Assembly (NCBI GenBank): GCA_016711125.1
Contig: JADJTQ010000007.1
Coordinates: 392,572-456,571 of the forward strand
Direction of reading: 5' to 3'
Source: Saprospiraceae bacterium
GTDB lineage: Bacteria; Bacteroidota; Bacteroidia; Chitinophagales; Saprospiraceae
Length of the DNA stretch: 64,000 nucleotides
The position numbers and the translations under genes were made by a program. The number at the start of each line of letters is the position of its first letter. Within the stretch, counting starts at the first letter, position 1. The notes under the pieces were generated by a model. The model ran no database searches. It was not told the DNA's origin and saw nothing but the letters and a program-made list of their open reading frames with translations. Below are positions 1 to 9,614 of this stretch, piece by piece.

Positions 1-691
1 GCGACAGGCCCAAAGATCGGGATCCAGGCATAAGTCCAGCCACTGTCACCTTTATTGCTAACCGGAAGAATTTGGTGCATCATCCTGGAGCCAGGTCACG
101 AGCAGGATTAATCGCATACCCGGTTGTTCCGCCCAACGATAGACCAATCACCAATACAATAAATGCGACAGGTAATGCACCCAGGCTACCCAGACCCGGT
201 GGAATTGCCTCGTCGGCAGGCACCAGATTTGGCCCAGCAATAAACAAAACCGCAAAAATCAAGACAAACGTGCCAATAGCCTCCGAAATGAAGTTGGAAA
301 GCCGATTAGGGATCGCAGGTGCGGTGCAAAAGGTAGCTTGAATACTGCCCTTATCACTTGTAGCTTTGTAATGATCCCGGTAAATGATCCAGACAAGGGT
401 AGTTCCAATGGCAGCCCCTATCATTTGAGCAGCCACGTAAGTTGGTACCAGGCTCCAGGCAAACTTACCTGATATGGCAAGCCCAATGCTTACCGCCGGA
501 TTAAGATGAGCTCCACTGGCAGCTTGCGACACAACTACTCCGGTAAATACTGCCATTGCCCAGCCAAAAGTAATAACGATCCATCCACCACCATTTCCCT
601 TGGTCTGGTGAAGGACGACATTGGCAACAACACCATTACCCAGCAATAATAGTATCATGGTCCCGAGGAGCTCGGCTGCAAAAGGAGTCAT
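1..691 (-). CDS. Aquaporin / glycerol facilitator (MIP family), partial, one frameshift
   Basis: This is a six-helix membrane channel for water or glycerol. Both MIP signatures are visible: the first NPA box in HLNPAVSI and the second in INPARD, the form with Asp after the Arg that is typical of glycerol facilitators. Hydrophobic segments alternate as expected. The start is placed at the ATG at 689-691 (MTPFAAELLG); an upstream in-frame start at 799 would add a non-membrane tail. Just after NPARDLAP the frame breaks near position 88 and a stop follows. The next frame reads MMHQILPVSNKGDSGW to the window edge, which is the expected continuation, so one base seems to be missing. The C-terminus lies outside the window. 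It follows the HAD phosphatase gene by about 125 bp on the same strand. Confidence 0.85.
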
Positions 692-815
692 AGTTGGCTG
701 TTTTTCTAGATTGTAAAATACTAAAATATTCTTGAGCCAAAGCAAGTCGTTGTACGGTTGGATGCTACCATTCACTAAGATCTGAGCAGCCAACGTCATC
801 GCAAAGATTTATCCC

Positions 816-1439
816 TTATTCGAGCGTTATACCAAATGGGATCAAACCCGCGCGAAGAGACTTTTCGAGAGGTAGGTGTATGCATTGCAAACCCATCTTT
901 TCTGCCGCATCTATGTTGCGCAGGCTATCATCTATGAATAAGGTTTCTTGGGGTACGATATTAAATCGATCGAACATTAGTTGATAAAATGCTGGGGCAG
1001 GCTTACGCATACCCTCGACGCCTGATACCAGGATCTGACTAAAATCCTGTAGGAAAGCAAATTGCCGGATTGCGATTGGAAATGTTTCAGCTGACCAATT
1101 TGTCAAGGCAAAAAGTTGATATCTCCCTTGGTTTCTTAAGGCTTCGAAAATGGAAACATTGCTTTGAATTGACCCACCGAGCATTCGGTGCCATTGACCA
1201 TAGTATAATTCGATCTCTCGACGGAAATCGGGGAATTTTTTCACCAAGACTTCTGTGCCTTCTGCCAGACTTCTTCCTCCATCTTGCTCCTCATTCCACT
1301 CCGGAGAACAAATTTTAGTCAGGAAAAAATCTAGTTCGTCCGGCTTTTGAAACACTTCAGTAAATAGATAGCGCGGATTCCAATCTATTAGTACTCCCCC
1401 AAGATCAAAAACAATATTTTTAGGTTGTTTAAAATTCAT
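816..1439 (-). CDS. HAD-superfamily hydrolase (YihX-like phosphatase)
   Basis: This is a soluble 207-residue HAD-IA phosphatase. Motif I is FDLGGVLIDWN near residues 11-21. Motif II is the ALTNWS segment near 115, the lysine motif is in GMRKPAPAFY near 144, and motif III is FIDDSLRNIDAA near 168. Length and the cap between motifs I and II match YihX/glucose-1-phosphate phosphatase-type enzymes; the real substrate cannot be told from sequence. In this first motif the second acidic residue of DxD is replaced by Gly (DLG), as is common in YihX-like proteins. It is probably cotranscribed with the aquaporin downstream on the same strand. Confidence 0.85.
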   Translation of the reverse strand: MNFKQPKNIVFDLGGVLIDWNPRYLFTEVFQKPDELDFFLTKICSPEWNEEQDGGRSLAEGTEVLVKKFPDFRREIELYYGQWHRMLGGSIQSNVSIFEALRNQGRYQLFALTNWSAETFPIAIRQFAFLQDFSQILVSGVEGMRKPAPAFYQLMFDRFNIVPQETLFIDDSLRNIDAAEKMGLQCIHLPLEKSLRAGLIPFGITLE

Positions 1440-1584
1440 AGATTGCGGTTGAACATTCTTGGATTATAGAGAGTTAAAGATAAAAGCTTTAGGCAATACG
1501 TTGCCTCGAATGAAATATTTACGTTCCCACTGATATACTCTTTTCAACAAATTTCAAATTTTAAACCTATTAGAAAGAATACCT

Positions 1585-4500
1585 ATGATAAAGAATTACT
1601 TTGTAAACGTACTTGCTTTCCTTTTGATAGGAGGTACCGTGTCAGCCCAGTCATACCGGGCTATTTTAAGCGGAAATCATGAACCCTTACCTATTCTATC
1701 AAATGCATCAGGAGATGTTACTTTGACACTTTCCGGAGATACATTAAAGGTAAGTGGACCATTGAGCGGGATCAGCTCAGGAGTTGATACATCCATTGCC
1801 GGAGGTGCACATATTCATACTGCTATTGCGGGAATGAACGGGGGAATCGCTCTGGGGCTCAAACCAACACTATCCGACGGACTCACTGAAGGTGTTTTTG
1901 AGGCTGCTTCAAATACTTTTATTCTCGATGAGGAGATGAAGGCTGCTCTCGCCGAACGTCGAATGTACATCAATGTGCATTCAGGAGATTATAGTTCTGG
2001 TGAGATCAGAGGACAGATACTCCCCGAAGCGGATGAGTTCTATGCAGCTAATCTCTTTGGTAGCAACGCAACCAATTCAATAATGTCAGATGCCAGAGGA
2101 TCAGTTGTGATGGAGGTGACAGGTAATCAAATAACGATTTCCGGTTCATTTTCAAATTTGAGTTCTCCTCTTGCAACCGCCACTGCAGGTGGTATTCATA
2201 TTCATCAGGCAGTTGCCGGTCGAAATGGTGGCATCATGCAGGGGCTGAAAGTCGTTCTTGCTGCTGATAGCCTATCTGCGGAAATTCCAGCTGATTCAAA
2301 TACCTTCACGGTTACTGATGAGCAACTCGTGTCGTTGAGAGCAGGTGGCTGGTATGTAAATGTGCACAGTATGAGATTTGGAAGTGGCGAGATAAGGGGT
2401 CAACTTACTCCAATGGCTACAGCCAAGTTTAGAGTAAATCTGTCTGGCGCAAACCAATCACCACCGGTTACCTCGTATGCCCGAGGCAAGTTGGTACTAT
2501 GGCTTGAAGGTAATACCTTAACCGCTGCTGGCTCATTTACCGGTCTGGAAAGCGATATCAACCTGGCTGCCGCTGGGGGTGCTCATATCCATTTGGGAAT
2601 GGCAGGTCGCAACGGTGGTATAACATTTCCACTGACGATGACCATAGGTGATGACAATCGAAGCGCAATTTTTCAACCTTCAGACAATGTGTTTACGATA
2701 TCCGGTGATACTCTTGCTGCCTTGATGGGGCGTTCTCTGTATGTAAATGTGCATTCCCTGACTTATGGTGGTGGAGAGATTAGGGGCCAGATTGTACCAG
2801 AAAGTCAATACTTCCTCAACGCATATCTCACTGCCAGTCAACAGTCTGCAGCAGTAGTGAGTCCAGGTGATGGTGCTGTCATCCTCGAAATCTCAGGAAA
2901 CAAAGCAACGGCATCGGGTACTTTTAGAAATCTGACCAGCCCTCTTGCGGTTAATGTTGCGGGAGGAGCTCATATTCATTTTGCACCTGCCGGAACAAAT
3001 GGGCCGATCAGATTTGAACTAAGTACGACTCCTGACGGAGGGGCTAACAATGGAAGATTCCGGGCAGTAGACAATACATTTGACATCACTAATACCCGAC
3101 GTGATTCGGTAAGAGGTCGTTTAGGTTATGTCAACGTACATAGCGAAAATGTTGGAGGAGGCGAGATTCGGGGCCAACTTTTACATGAAGCTGTAGCATA
3201 TTTTTATACACCGTTATCCGGTGCCGAACAAGCACCTGCCGTTAATACAGGTGCCATAGGAGCAGCGGTGATGGAGTATACAGGGACTGCTGCCATAATT
3301 TCCGGTAGTTTCCGCAACCTTAGTTCGGCCTTGGCAACTCAAATCAGAGGTGGTTCGCATTTGCATCTTGGATTGGCAGGAAGCAATGGTGGAATCATAA
3401 CCGATCTTGCTGTCACTTCGACAGATTCACTTAATGGTGTTTATCGTCCTTCTGACAATGCCTTCAGTGTCTCTCAAGGCTGGGTAGATACTGTACGAAA
3501 TCGAATGACCTATATCAATGTACATTCAGCAAACTTTGGTGGTGGTGAGATACGGGGCAATTTTAGACCTCTAAGCCAAAACCTCTATGTTGCGAATCTT
3601 CGGGGCCAGAATTCAGCAAATCCAAGGCAATCGACCGGTGTTGGCACTATACTAGTAGAACAAAATGGTACTAACTTCACTTCATCGGGTTCTTTTAGAA
3701 CTTTAGAAGGTGATTTTGCCGCAAATGTTGCTGGGGGAGCCCACATCCATGTGGGAATGCCGGGAATGGCAGGAGGTATTTTGGTAGGCCTGAAGTCGCA
3801 GATAGCTGATGATCTGAAATCAGGTGCGTTTCCTGCTGATAGCAACAAAGTTTCACTGCCGGATTCTGTGATGATGATGATTGCTGGTGGAAATTCTTAT
3901 GTCAATATCCATAGCAGTACCGTAGCGAGTGGTGAGATTCGGGGCCAGGTGTTACCAGAGGTCAATCTTGCTCCGGCAAGTACTACCTTCATCGCTCCTG
4001 GATCGGGTGATACCATCCTCATAGCTGGCGATCTTACAATGCCTTTTAGTGCTCAATGGGAGGCATCAACTGATCCTAATGGTAATAAAGTGGTGTATAT
4101 TTGGCAATTATCAACAACGCCTGATTTTGCATCATCGGCCATTGCAATCAATACCGGTGAAAATACCTACTTCGAGACAACTTTTGGTGCAGTTGATACG
4201 CTCTTGGGTCTACTTGGAGTAGATTCCGGAGCTGTGGTCACGGTATATCACCGGGTGGTGGCTTCCGATGGAAGTTTATCTTCTAATGCAGCCGTCGATT
4301 CGGTATACCTGGTGAAAGGGTTATCAACCGCTATCAAGGAAAATCAGTATTTTGATAATTTGTTTGCCCTTTATCCATCGCCTGCAAATAGTGAAATCAC
4401 AATGCGGATTGAAATGAAAAAGACTGCCCAGGCAATGGTATATATTGTTGATCTTTCGGGTAAGATTATTTACCAGGAGAAAACTCCATTGTTCCAAGGT

Positions 4501-4608
4501 CAGAACTTGATTCAAAGAAATGTGGCTGATCTTACGCCGGGTACTTATATCGCCCAGATTGTTGTGGATCGTCAAGTTTCAGCAGCCAAACAGTTTACGA
4601 AATTGTAG
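1585..4608 (+). CDS. Secreted protein with six CHRD repeats and T9SS C-terminal sorting domain
   Basis: A signal peptide (MIKNYFVNVLAFLLIGGTVSAQ) is followed by six tandem CHRD domains of about 128 residues each. Each copy has an AGG.HIH core, a YVNVHS segment and a closing GEIRG(Q/N) motif. These closing motifs are encoded near 2000, 2386, 2773, 3160, 3546 and 3931, a period of about 386 bp. An Ig/fibronectin-like linker (about residues 800-920) follows, then a T9SS type A sorting domain (YPSPANSEITMRI to the end). The protein should be exported through the Sec and type IX systems and attached or released at the surface. CHRD domains are widespread in bacterial secreted proteins and their biochemical role is not established. 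A strong terminator follows the stop. Confidence 0.9.
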   Translation: MIKNYFVNVLAFLLIGGTVSAQSYRAILSGNHEPLPILSNASGDVTLTLSGDTLKVSGPLSGISSGVDTSIAGGAHIHTAIAGMNGGIALGLKPTLSDGLTEGVFEAASNTFILDEEMKAALAERRMYINVHSGDYSSGEIRGQILPEADEFYAANLFGSNATNSIMSDARGSVVMEVTGNQITISGSFSNLSSPLATATAGGIHIHQAVAGRNGGIMQGLKVVLAADSLSAEIPADSNTFTVTDEQLVSLRAGGWYVNVHSMRFGSGEIRGQLTPMATAKFRVNLSGANQSPPVTSYARGKLVLWLEGNTLTAAGSFTGLESDINLAAAGGAHIHLGMAGRNGGITFPLTMTIGDDNRSAIFQPSDNVFTISGDTLAALMGRSLYVNVHSLTYGGGEIRGQIVPESQYFLNAYLTASQQSAAVVSPGDGAVILEISGNKATASGTFRNLTSPLAVNVAGGAHIHFAPAGTNGPIRFELSTTPDGGANNGRFRAVDNTFDITNTRRDSVRGRLGYVNVHSENVGGGEIRGQLLHEAVAYFYTPLSGAEQAPAVNTGAIGAAVMEYTGTAAIISGSFRNLSSALATQIRGGSHLHLGLAGSNGGIITDLAVTSTDSLNGVYRPSDNAFSVSQGWVDTVRNRMTYINVHSANFGGGEIRGNFRPLSQNLYVANLRGQNSANPRQSTGVGTILVEQNGTNFTSSGSFRTLEGDFAANVAGGAHIHVGMPGMAGGILVGLKSQIADDLKSGAFPADSNKVSLPDSVMMMIAGGNSYVNIHSSTVASGEIRGQVLPEVNLAPASTTFIAPGSGDTILIAGDLTMPFSAQWEASTDPNGNKVVYIWQLSTTPDFASSAIAINTGENTYFETTFGAVDTLLGLLGVDSGAVVTVYHRVVASDGSLSSNAAVDSVYLVKGLSTAIKENQYFDNLFALYPSPANSEITMRIEMKKTAQAMVYIVDLSGKIIYQEKTPLFQGQNLIQRNVADLTPGTYIAQIVVDRQVSAAKQFTKL
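1960..3950 (+). repeat. Tandem coding repeat, six CHRD units of about 386 bp
   Basis: The six CHRD modules of the gene at 1585-4608 form a DNA-level tandem array (first module from about 1650). The best conserved stretches encode HIH, YVNVHS and GEIRGQ. The copies have diverged clearly, so this is an old amplification rather than a recent one. Confidence 0.7.
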
Positions 4609-4633
4609 GGTGCTCAAAGTTTTATAGTGATGA

Positions 4634-4667
4634 ATGCTACTGATCCACGGTCAGTAGCATTTTTTTT
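4634..4667 (+). terminator. Intrinsic terminator after the CHRD gene
   Basis: The perfect 10-bp inverted repeat ATGCTACTGA / TCAGTAGCAT has a 7-nt loop and is followed directly by a run of T residues. It lies 25 bp past the stop codon. Confidence 0.9.
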
Positions 4668-4730
4668 CTAAAGATCAGGGGTGCATGACGATTTGCCAAT
4701 TAATAGAAAAATGATTGGGTGCAAAAGGTT

Positions 4731-4882
4731 CAACCACTCCGTGGTTGGAGATCAGGGTTCATCGGTAGCCCGGCATTTCATGCCCGGCTACTCACGTTCT
4801 ACCCTTTCAGGGTTGTTTGCCTGAGGCCTAGGTAGAATGTGAAACCGAGGGTATCACTGTAGAAAAGAATCCCGGATGGATT
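4731..4882 (+). repeat. REP-like composite palindromic element (copy 1)
   Basis: The same ordered modules occur here as near the HUH transposase at 52-54 kb. Module A is CAACCAC-tcc-GTGGTTG (4731-4747). Module B has GGCAT-ttc-ATGCC at its core inside an outer GCC/GGC pair (4768-4788). Module C is ACCCT-ttc-AGGGT (about 4800-4815). A D module, AATCCCGGATGGATT, follows at 4868-4882. The loops of modules A to C are three bases. It lies between the convergent CHRD and universal stress protein genes. Confidence 0.75.
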
Positions 4883-4946
4883 CAACCTGATTTGCCTGGA
4901 TGAAATCTGGAAGTATGAATCAAACACGAATTTTCAAGGTCAGCGT

Positions 4947-5744
4947 TTAATAATGTCCGCGTAAGATCAACATAGGTAAAGCAGAATTAAAGGTATCTTT
5001 TTTAGTAAGGCTTCTGGTAAATAATAGTTCAAGAAATTTTCTCCTCCGTCGCATGACACAAACTAAATCTACATTCGAATCAGTGAGGTAGGTTGTCAAA
5101 CCCTGGTAGATATTTTCGGCTTCAATGTAGTCGATTGGGGCTTTTAATTTTTTCACGCGGTCGCTCACGATTAAGTCCTCAGGGTTGTTGTCAGGAGTCT
5201 TTATTTGTAGCACCTGGAGCTTTGCACCAAACTTCTTGATAAAGTGTTTCAGAGGCACCAGTTGTGCATCATCCTTGATCACCATAGATTTGAGAGCGAA
5301 CAGAATATTCTCGATTTTATCAATCGAATAATTATTAGGTATAATCAAGATGGGAATCTCCGTCTGCTTGACCAAACCTCCACTCACTGGCCCAAGAAAA
5401 ACTTCAGGATCATTTTGCTCACCCTGGGTGCCCATGACAATTAACTCAGCTTCGACCTTATTGCAATATTTTTCGATCGCCTTTACAGGGTCCCCTTTGA
5501 GTGCTTTTGTTTTTATCGAAGCCCCCTTAGGCAGCTCCAGGCTTTCGGCGATCTCCGTGAGCTGTGTTTCCGCCTCCTCTTTAAGCAGGCGATTTACATT
5601 GATCATTGTATCCGCTCTTTTTATCGCCAGATAGGCATGTACGGCATATACTTTTGCGCCTAGCTTAGCGGCCATTTTTACCGCTTGCTTGAGGGCATTG
5701 ATCGAATTGCTTGAGAAGTCTATGGCAACGACAATCTTCTTCAT
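4947..5744 (-). CDS. Universal stress protein with two Usp domains
   Basis: This is a cytoplasmic UspA-type protein of about 265 residues containing two tandem Usp folds. The first begins MKKIVVAIDFSSNS and contains the nucleotide-binding type loop GTQGE......GPVSGGLVKQ near residues 112-130. The second half (from about 145) is more divergent and lacks a clear glycine-rich ATP motif. The start is placed at the ATG at 5742-5744, since MKKIVVAIDF is the conserved N-terminus; the frame extends seven codons upstream. Two-domain Usp proteins are typical of Bacteroidota and are usually linked to starvation or stress. Confidence 0.85.
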   Translation of the reverse strand: MKKIVVAIDFSSNSINALKQAVKMAAKLGAKVYAVHAYLAIKRADTMINVNRLLKEEAETQLTEIAESLELPKGASIKTKALKGDPVKAIEKYCNKVEAELIVMGTQGEQNDPEVFLGPVSGGLVKQTEIPILIIPNNYSIDKIENILFALKSMVIKDDAQLVPLKHFIKKFGAKLQVLQIKTPDNNPEDLIVSDRVKKLKAPIDYIEAENIYQGLTTYLTDSNVDLVCVMRRRRKFLELLFTRSLTKKDTFNSALPMLILRGHY

Positions 5745-5938
5745 TCTTCTGATTTTGAGGAACAAATATATTGATTTTTGTGGTAGTTAAATTCTAATTC
5801 GGGCTTTAACTGCAGTTCGTATAAACATGCTTTTAAGCGGGCTTGGAAGAGCTGAACGGTATTTTTATTCCTGGAAATCAACCTTACTCGCGGCATTGGT
5901 TTAGTATTTGTAAATTAGCCACTTATCAAAATGCCATT

Positions 5939-7210
5939 ATGATTTCACGTCGCAAATTTGTTAGAAATGCTACCGTATTGCCATCACTACTGAGCCATCC
6001 TCCGGATTGGAAGATGCGCTCAAATCTCCCACTCAAGCCCAGTGGAGATGTGACTCTGGATGAGGACTTCTGGCATCAGATTAAAATGGCCTACACCGTA
6101 TCACCAACTTTGGTCAACCTCAATAACGGCGGAGTTTGTCCGCAACCCAAAGTGGTGCAAGATGCGGTAGAGCGATATAATCAGTTGAGCAATGAGACTC
6201 CGTCCTATTATATGTGGCGGATTCTTGATAAAGGCAGGGAATCCATACGCGAGAAATTAGCTGGCATCTCGGGATGTTCAAGCGATGAGCTTGCCATTAA
6301 CAGAAACGCTTCAGAAGCGCTTGAAACGGTGATCTTCGGATTACGATTGTCAAAGGGTGATGAAGTAGTGCTCACAAGACAGGATTATCCTAATATGATC
6401 AATGCATGGAAGCAAAGAGAGCACCGTGATGGAATCATTCTTAAATGGATTGATCTCGATTTGCCAAGCGAAGACGCAAATGCGATCACCCAATCCTATG
6501 TCGACGCATTTAGTGACGCAACTAAGGTTGTGCATATTACTCACGTGATTAATTGGATGGGGCAGATCATTCCTGCAAGGCGAATTGCAGATGCCGCAAG
6601 AGAGCGTAATATTGAGGTACTAATTGATGGAGCGCATAGTTTTGCGCATTTAGATTATCAGATACCTGATTTAGCTGGGGATTATTTTGGTACGAGTTTG
6701 CATAAGTGGCTTTGCGCTCCTTTTGGGTCGGGGATGTTGTGGGTACGAAAAGAAAAAATTAGAAACCTTTACCCACTTTTTGGGTCACCTGCCCCTGAAG
6801 AGGATAATATTCGAAAATTTGAACACTTGGGTACCCGGTCCTTCGCTATAGAGCAGGGTATTGGTCAGGCGGTCGACTTCCATCAGATGATCGGACCCGA
6901 ACGTAAATTTAAAAGACTCCACTATTTAAAGAATTATTGGATGCAACAACTTGCAGACGTTTCTGGTATCGAATTTTTGACGTCTCAAGATCCAGAGTTT
7001 GGCGGTGCCATTGGTTTTTTTGGAGTAAAGAATATGGATCCGGATCAAATTGGAGAACAATTATTGAATGAGTATAATATTCATGTTGTCCCAATTAAAT
7101 GGGAGCATTTTTCCGGCATTCGGGTTACGCCTAATGTCTATACCCTGACAACTGATTTGGACAGGTTTGTAAATGCAATTAGGTTAATTGCATCAAAGAC
7201 TAGCAGGTAA
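5939..7210 (+). CDS. Exported class V aminotransferase-fold PLP enzyme
   Basis: This is an aminotransferase class V / isopenicillin-N-epimerase-like protein of about 423 residues. The start at 5939 gives a twin-arginine-like leader (ISRRKFVRNATVLPSLL), suggesting Tat export of the folded PLP protein; an upstream in-frame ATG at 5843 would bury this leader. The fold is shown by NNGGVCPQP near the N-terminus, the Asp in LIDGAHSFAHLD, and the Schiff-base Lys256 in SLHKWLCAPFGSGM. Reaction and substrate are unknown; cysteine desulfurase- or epimerase-like chemistry is possible. It is a single gene, not obviously in an operon. Confidence 0.85.
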   Translation: MISRRKFVRNATVLPSLLSHPPDWKMRSNLPLKPSGDVTLDEDFWHQIKMAYTVSPTLVNLNNGGVCPQPKVVQDAVERYNQLSNETPSYYMWRILDKGRESIREKLAGISGCSSDELAINRNASEALETVIFGLRLSKGDEVVLTRQDYPNMINAWKQREHRDGIILKWIDLDLPSEDANAITQSYVDAFSDATKVVHITHVINWMGQIIPARRIADAARERNIEVLIDGAHSFAHLDYQIPDLAGDYFGTSLHKWLCAPFGSGMLWVRKEKIRNLYPLFGSPAPEEDNIRKFEHLGTRSFAIEQGIGQAVDFHQMIGPERKFKRLHYLKNYWMQQLADVSGIEFLTSQDPEFGGAIGFFGVKNMDPDQIGEQLLNEYNIHVVPIKWEHFSGIRVTPNVYTLTTDLDRFVNAIRLIASKTSR

Positions 7211-7514
7211 CTCGCCGCGACGGGATTACAATGTCAGAGCCTAAAAACTCGTAGCACTGATTCATATGCCATTTGCAAATTTTTGGCTAATTTAGAGATC
7301 CCACCTTGATAATGCCTTCTAGAGTTGCAGAGGTGAGTATTTCAACATCCTCCTGGTGTCCTTAAGCTTTATTGCCATTGCCTCTCTATTCCATAGACGT
7401 TTTGGATCGTAAATTCAGACTCTCGTCATGGAGTGCTAGTGCCTGGTTTCGACTATACAGAGATGGTGTGTGCAGGACACCATAACCTTACGTGGACAAT
7501 CTTGTTGTAAGATC

Positions 7515-8834
7515 ATGCAAAAGTTTTCAATTGTTTGGATGCGTCGCGACTTGCGACTTCATGATCAAGCTGCTTTGTTTCATGCCTTAAGTCAGTCACC
7601 CGTTCCGGTGGTTATTGTTTTTATTTTTGATAAAAACATTTTGGATGATTTGCAGGATCCCGAAGACAAGAGAATTAATTTTATTCATCAGACTCTCGAA
7701 GGAATCAAAGAGAAACTCCAAAAATTAGGAAGTGATTTACTTATTAGATATGGGAAACCACTGGAGGTTTGGAAGGAATTGATTGAGACCTACGCCATCC
7801 ACGCGTTATATTTTAACCGGGACTACGAACCATATGCCAAAGAAAGGGATGCCGCCGTTCTTCACCTATTGCGTCTTCGGAAAATTGGAGTTTTCAGCTA
7901 TAAAGATCATTTGATTTTTGAATCCAATGAGGTCACCAAAAACAATGGTGATCCATATACGGTTTTCACTCCTTATAAAAGTAGGTGGCTTCTGGAATTT
8001 AGTAGTAAATCAGGTGAGCGTGAAATTGATGGATATTTAACCCAGGACTTTTATAATAATTTAGCTCAAATAGAATTCGACAAAATCCCGTCATTAGCTG
8101 AGCTCGGTTTTAAGTCCACAGACTTCAATTTTCCGGATAACAAGGTAAAAGAAAGCCTATTGGCTAGTTATGATAAAACAAGAGATTTTCCGGCTTTGGC
8201 AGGTACCAGCAGGTTAGGTCTCCATCTGAGGTTTGGTATCATAAGTGTGCGGTCTTTAGTGAATTCGGCCAAAGAAATAAATGACACTTTTTTAAGTGAA
8301 TTGATTTGGCGGGAATTTTATAGTCACATTCTTGATCTTTATCCTCAAGTGGTTGGGCATGCCTTCAAACCACAGTATGACCGGATCCAATGGATCAATA
8401 ACGAACATGACTTCCAACGATGGTGTGAAGGCAAAACGGGTTATCCCCTGGTGGATGCGGGAATGCGAGAACTGAACGCTATCGGATATATGCACAATCG
8501 GGTCAGGATGGTCACCGCTAGTTTTTTGACAAAACACCTTTTAATAGATTGGCGATGGGGAGAAGCCTACTTCGCCCATAAACTTCTTGACTTTGACTTG
8601 GCAAGTAATAATGGAGGTTGGCAATGGGCCGCAGGTTGTGGAACTGATGCAGCGCCTTATTTTCGGATATTTAGTCCCGAGGCACAACAAAAGAAGTTTG
8701 ATCCGGATCTGGAATACATTAAAAACTGGGTGCCTGAAATTAATACTGGAGACTATCCTATCCCTATCGTAGATCATAAGGTGGCCAGGGCACGATGTTT
8801 GAAAACTTATAAAAATGCACTAAGCGGTTACTAA
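7515..8834 (+). CDS. phrB: Deoxyribodipyrimidine photolyase
   Basis: This is a light-driven repair enzyme for cyclobutane pyrimidine dimers. The N-terminal photolyase domain starts IVWMRRDLRLHDQAAL. The C-terminal FAD-binding domain has the hallmark run LIWREFYSHIL, GYPLVDAGMRELNAIGYMHNR and DFDLASNNGGWQWAAGCGTD. The full length of about 439 residues matches class I enzymes. The start is placed at the ATG at 7515; the frame runs 15 codons further upstream without homology. The nucleotide cyclase gene begins 34 bp downstream on the same strand. Confidence 0.93.
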   Translation: MQKFSIVWMRRDLRLHDQAALFHALSQSPVPVVIVFIFDKNILDDLQDPEDKRINFIHQTLEGIKEKLQKLGSDLLIRYGKPLEVWKELIETYAIHALYFNRDYEPYAKERDAAVLHLLRLRKIGVFSYKDHLIFESNEVTKNNGDPYTVFTPYKSRWLLEFSSKSGEREIDGYLTQDFYNNLAQIEFDKIPSLAELGFKSTDFNFPDNKVKESLLASYDKTRDFPALAGTSRLGLHLRFGIISVRSLVNSAKEINDTFLSELIWREFYSHILDLYPQVVGHAFKPQYDRIQWINNEHDFQRWCEGKTGYPLVDAGMRELNAIGYMHNRVRMVTASFLTKHLLIDWRWGEAYFAHKLLDFDLASNNGGWQWAAGCGTDAAPYFRIFSPEAQQKKFDPDLEYIKNWVPEINTGDYPIPIVDHKVARARCLKTYKNALSGY

Positions 8835-8868
8835 TCAACGGATGGAGAAGATTGCTTACTTTTAGCAA

Positions 8869-9441
8869 ATGCAAGCTGAAAAGCAGGAACTGACCATTTT
8901 GTTTTGTGACTTACTTGGATCAACCGAACTCGCTGAAAAATTGAGTCTCGATCATTTTTTGGAAGTCATGCAGAAGTATCATGAGTGCCTTTACCAATGC
9001 ATTACCATGCACTATGGATATGTAGCTCAACATTTGGGAGATGGTATTATGGCATATTTCGGATTTCCCGTCAAATTTTCCATCGCGCCCAGTAATGCGG
9101 TAAAGGCCGGATTTTCGTTGCTTGAGCAAGTGCCACAACTAGTGAAGAACCATTTTCATAAGGATGGAATCGATTTGACCATTCGCATTAGTGTTCATAC
9201 TGGCACTGTTGTGATGGTGGATTTGGGGATCGGGGACCGCAAAGAAAGGTTAGCCCTCGGTGGTCCCCCAAATATTGCAGCCCGTTTGCAAAATTTAGCT
9301 CCGCTTAACGGAATTGTTGTAAGTGAAGCTACTTATGATCTAACTAAGGACCAGTTTGATTATCAAGCACTTGGCGGCTATTCGATTAAGGGTGTGTCCG
9401 AAAAGATGAATTGTTATCAACCGATCCTGAGATCTACATAA
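8869..9441 (+). CDS. Stand-alone class III nucleotide cyclase domain
   Basis: This 190-residue protein is almost entirely an adenylate/guanylate cyclase catalytic domain. Both metal-binding aspartates are present: one in ILFCDLLGST (near residue 14) and one in HLGDGIMAYFG (near 58). The transition-state Asn and Arg lie in PNIAARLQ. The usual GDxVN segment reads GGPPN, as in the GETPN subtype often fused to AAA/ATPase-TPR regulators, but here no partner domain is attached. The base specificity (ATP or GTP) cannot be assigned. TACTTTTAG directly before the ATG is a possible -7 box or only a leader. Its position 34 bp after the photolyase gene suggests cotranscription. Confidence 0.85.
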   Translation: MQAEKQELTILFCDLLGSTELAEKLSLDHFLEVMQKYHECLYQCITMHYGYVAQHLGDGIMAYFGFPVKFSIAPSNAVKAGFSLLEQVPQLVKNHFHKDGIDLTIRISVHTGTVVMVDLGIGDRKERLALGGPPNIAARLQNLAPLNGIVVSEATYDLTKDQFDYQALGGYSIKGVSEKMNCYQPILRST

Positions 9442-9614
9442 ACTCAGAACCTATACCGGGTAACATCTATAACTTCCCATGGGAAATCTATTTGACTTGA
9501 TTTACCTAAAAGGTCTCTGACCAGAGTGAGACGAACATCACGAAGTGACAAAGCATCACTACGACCTTACTGAAGACTTTTTCTTAGATTTAGAGACGCG
9601 TCAAATCGTGAATT

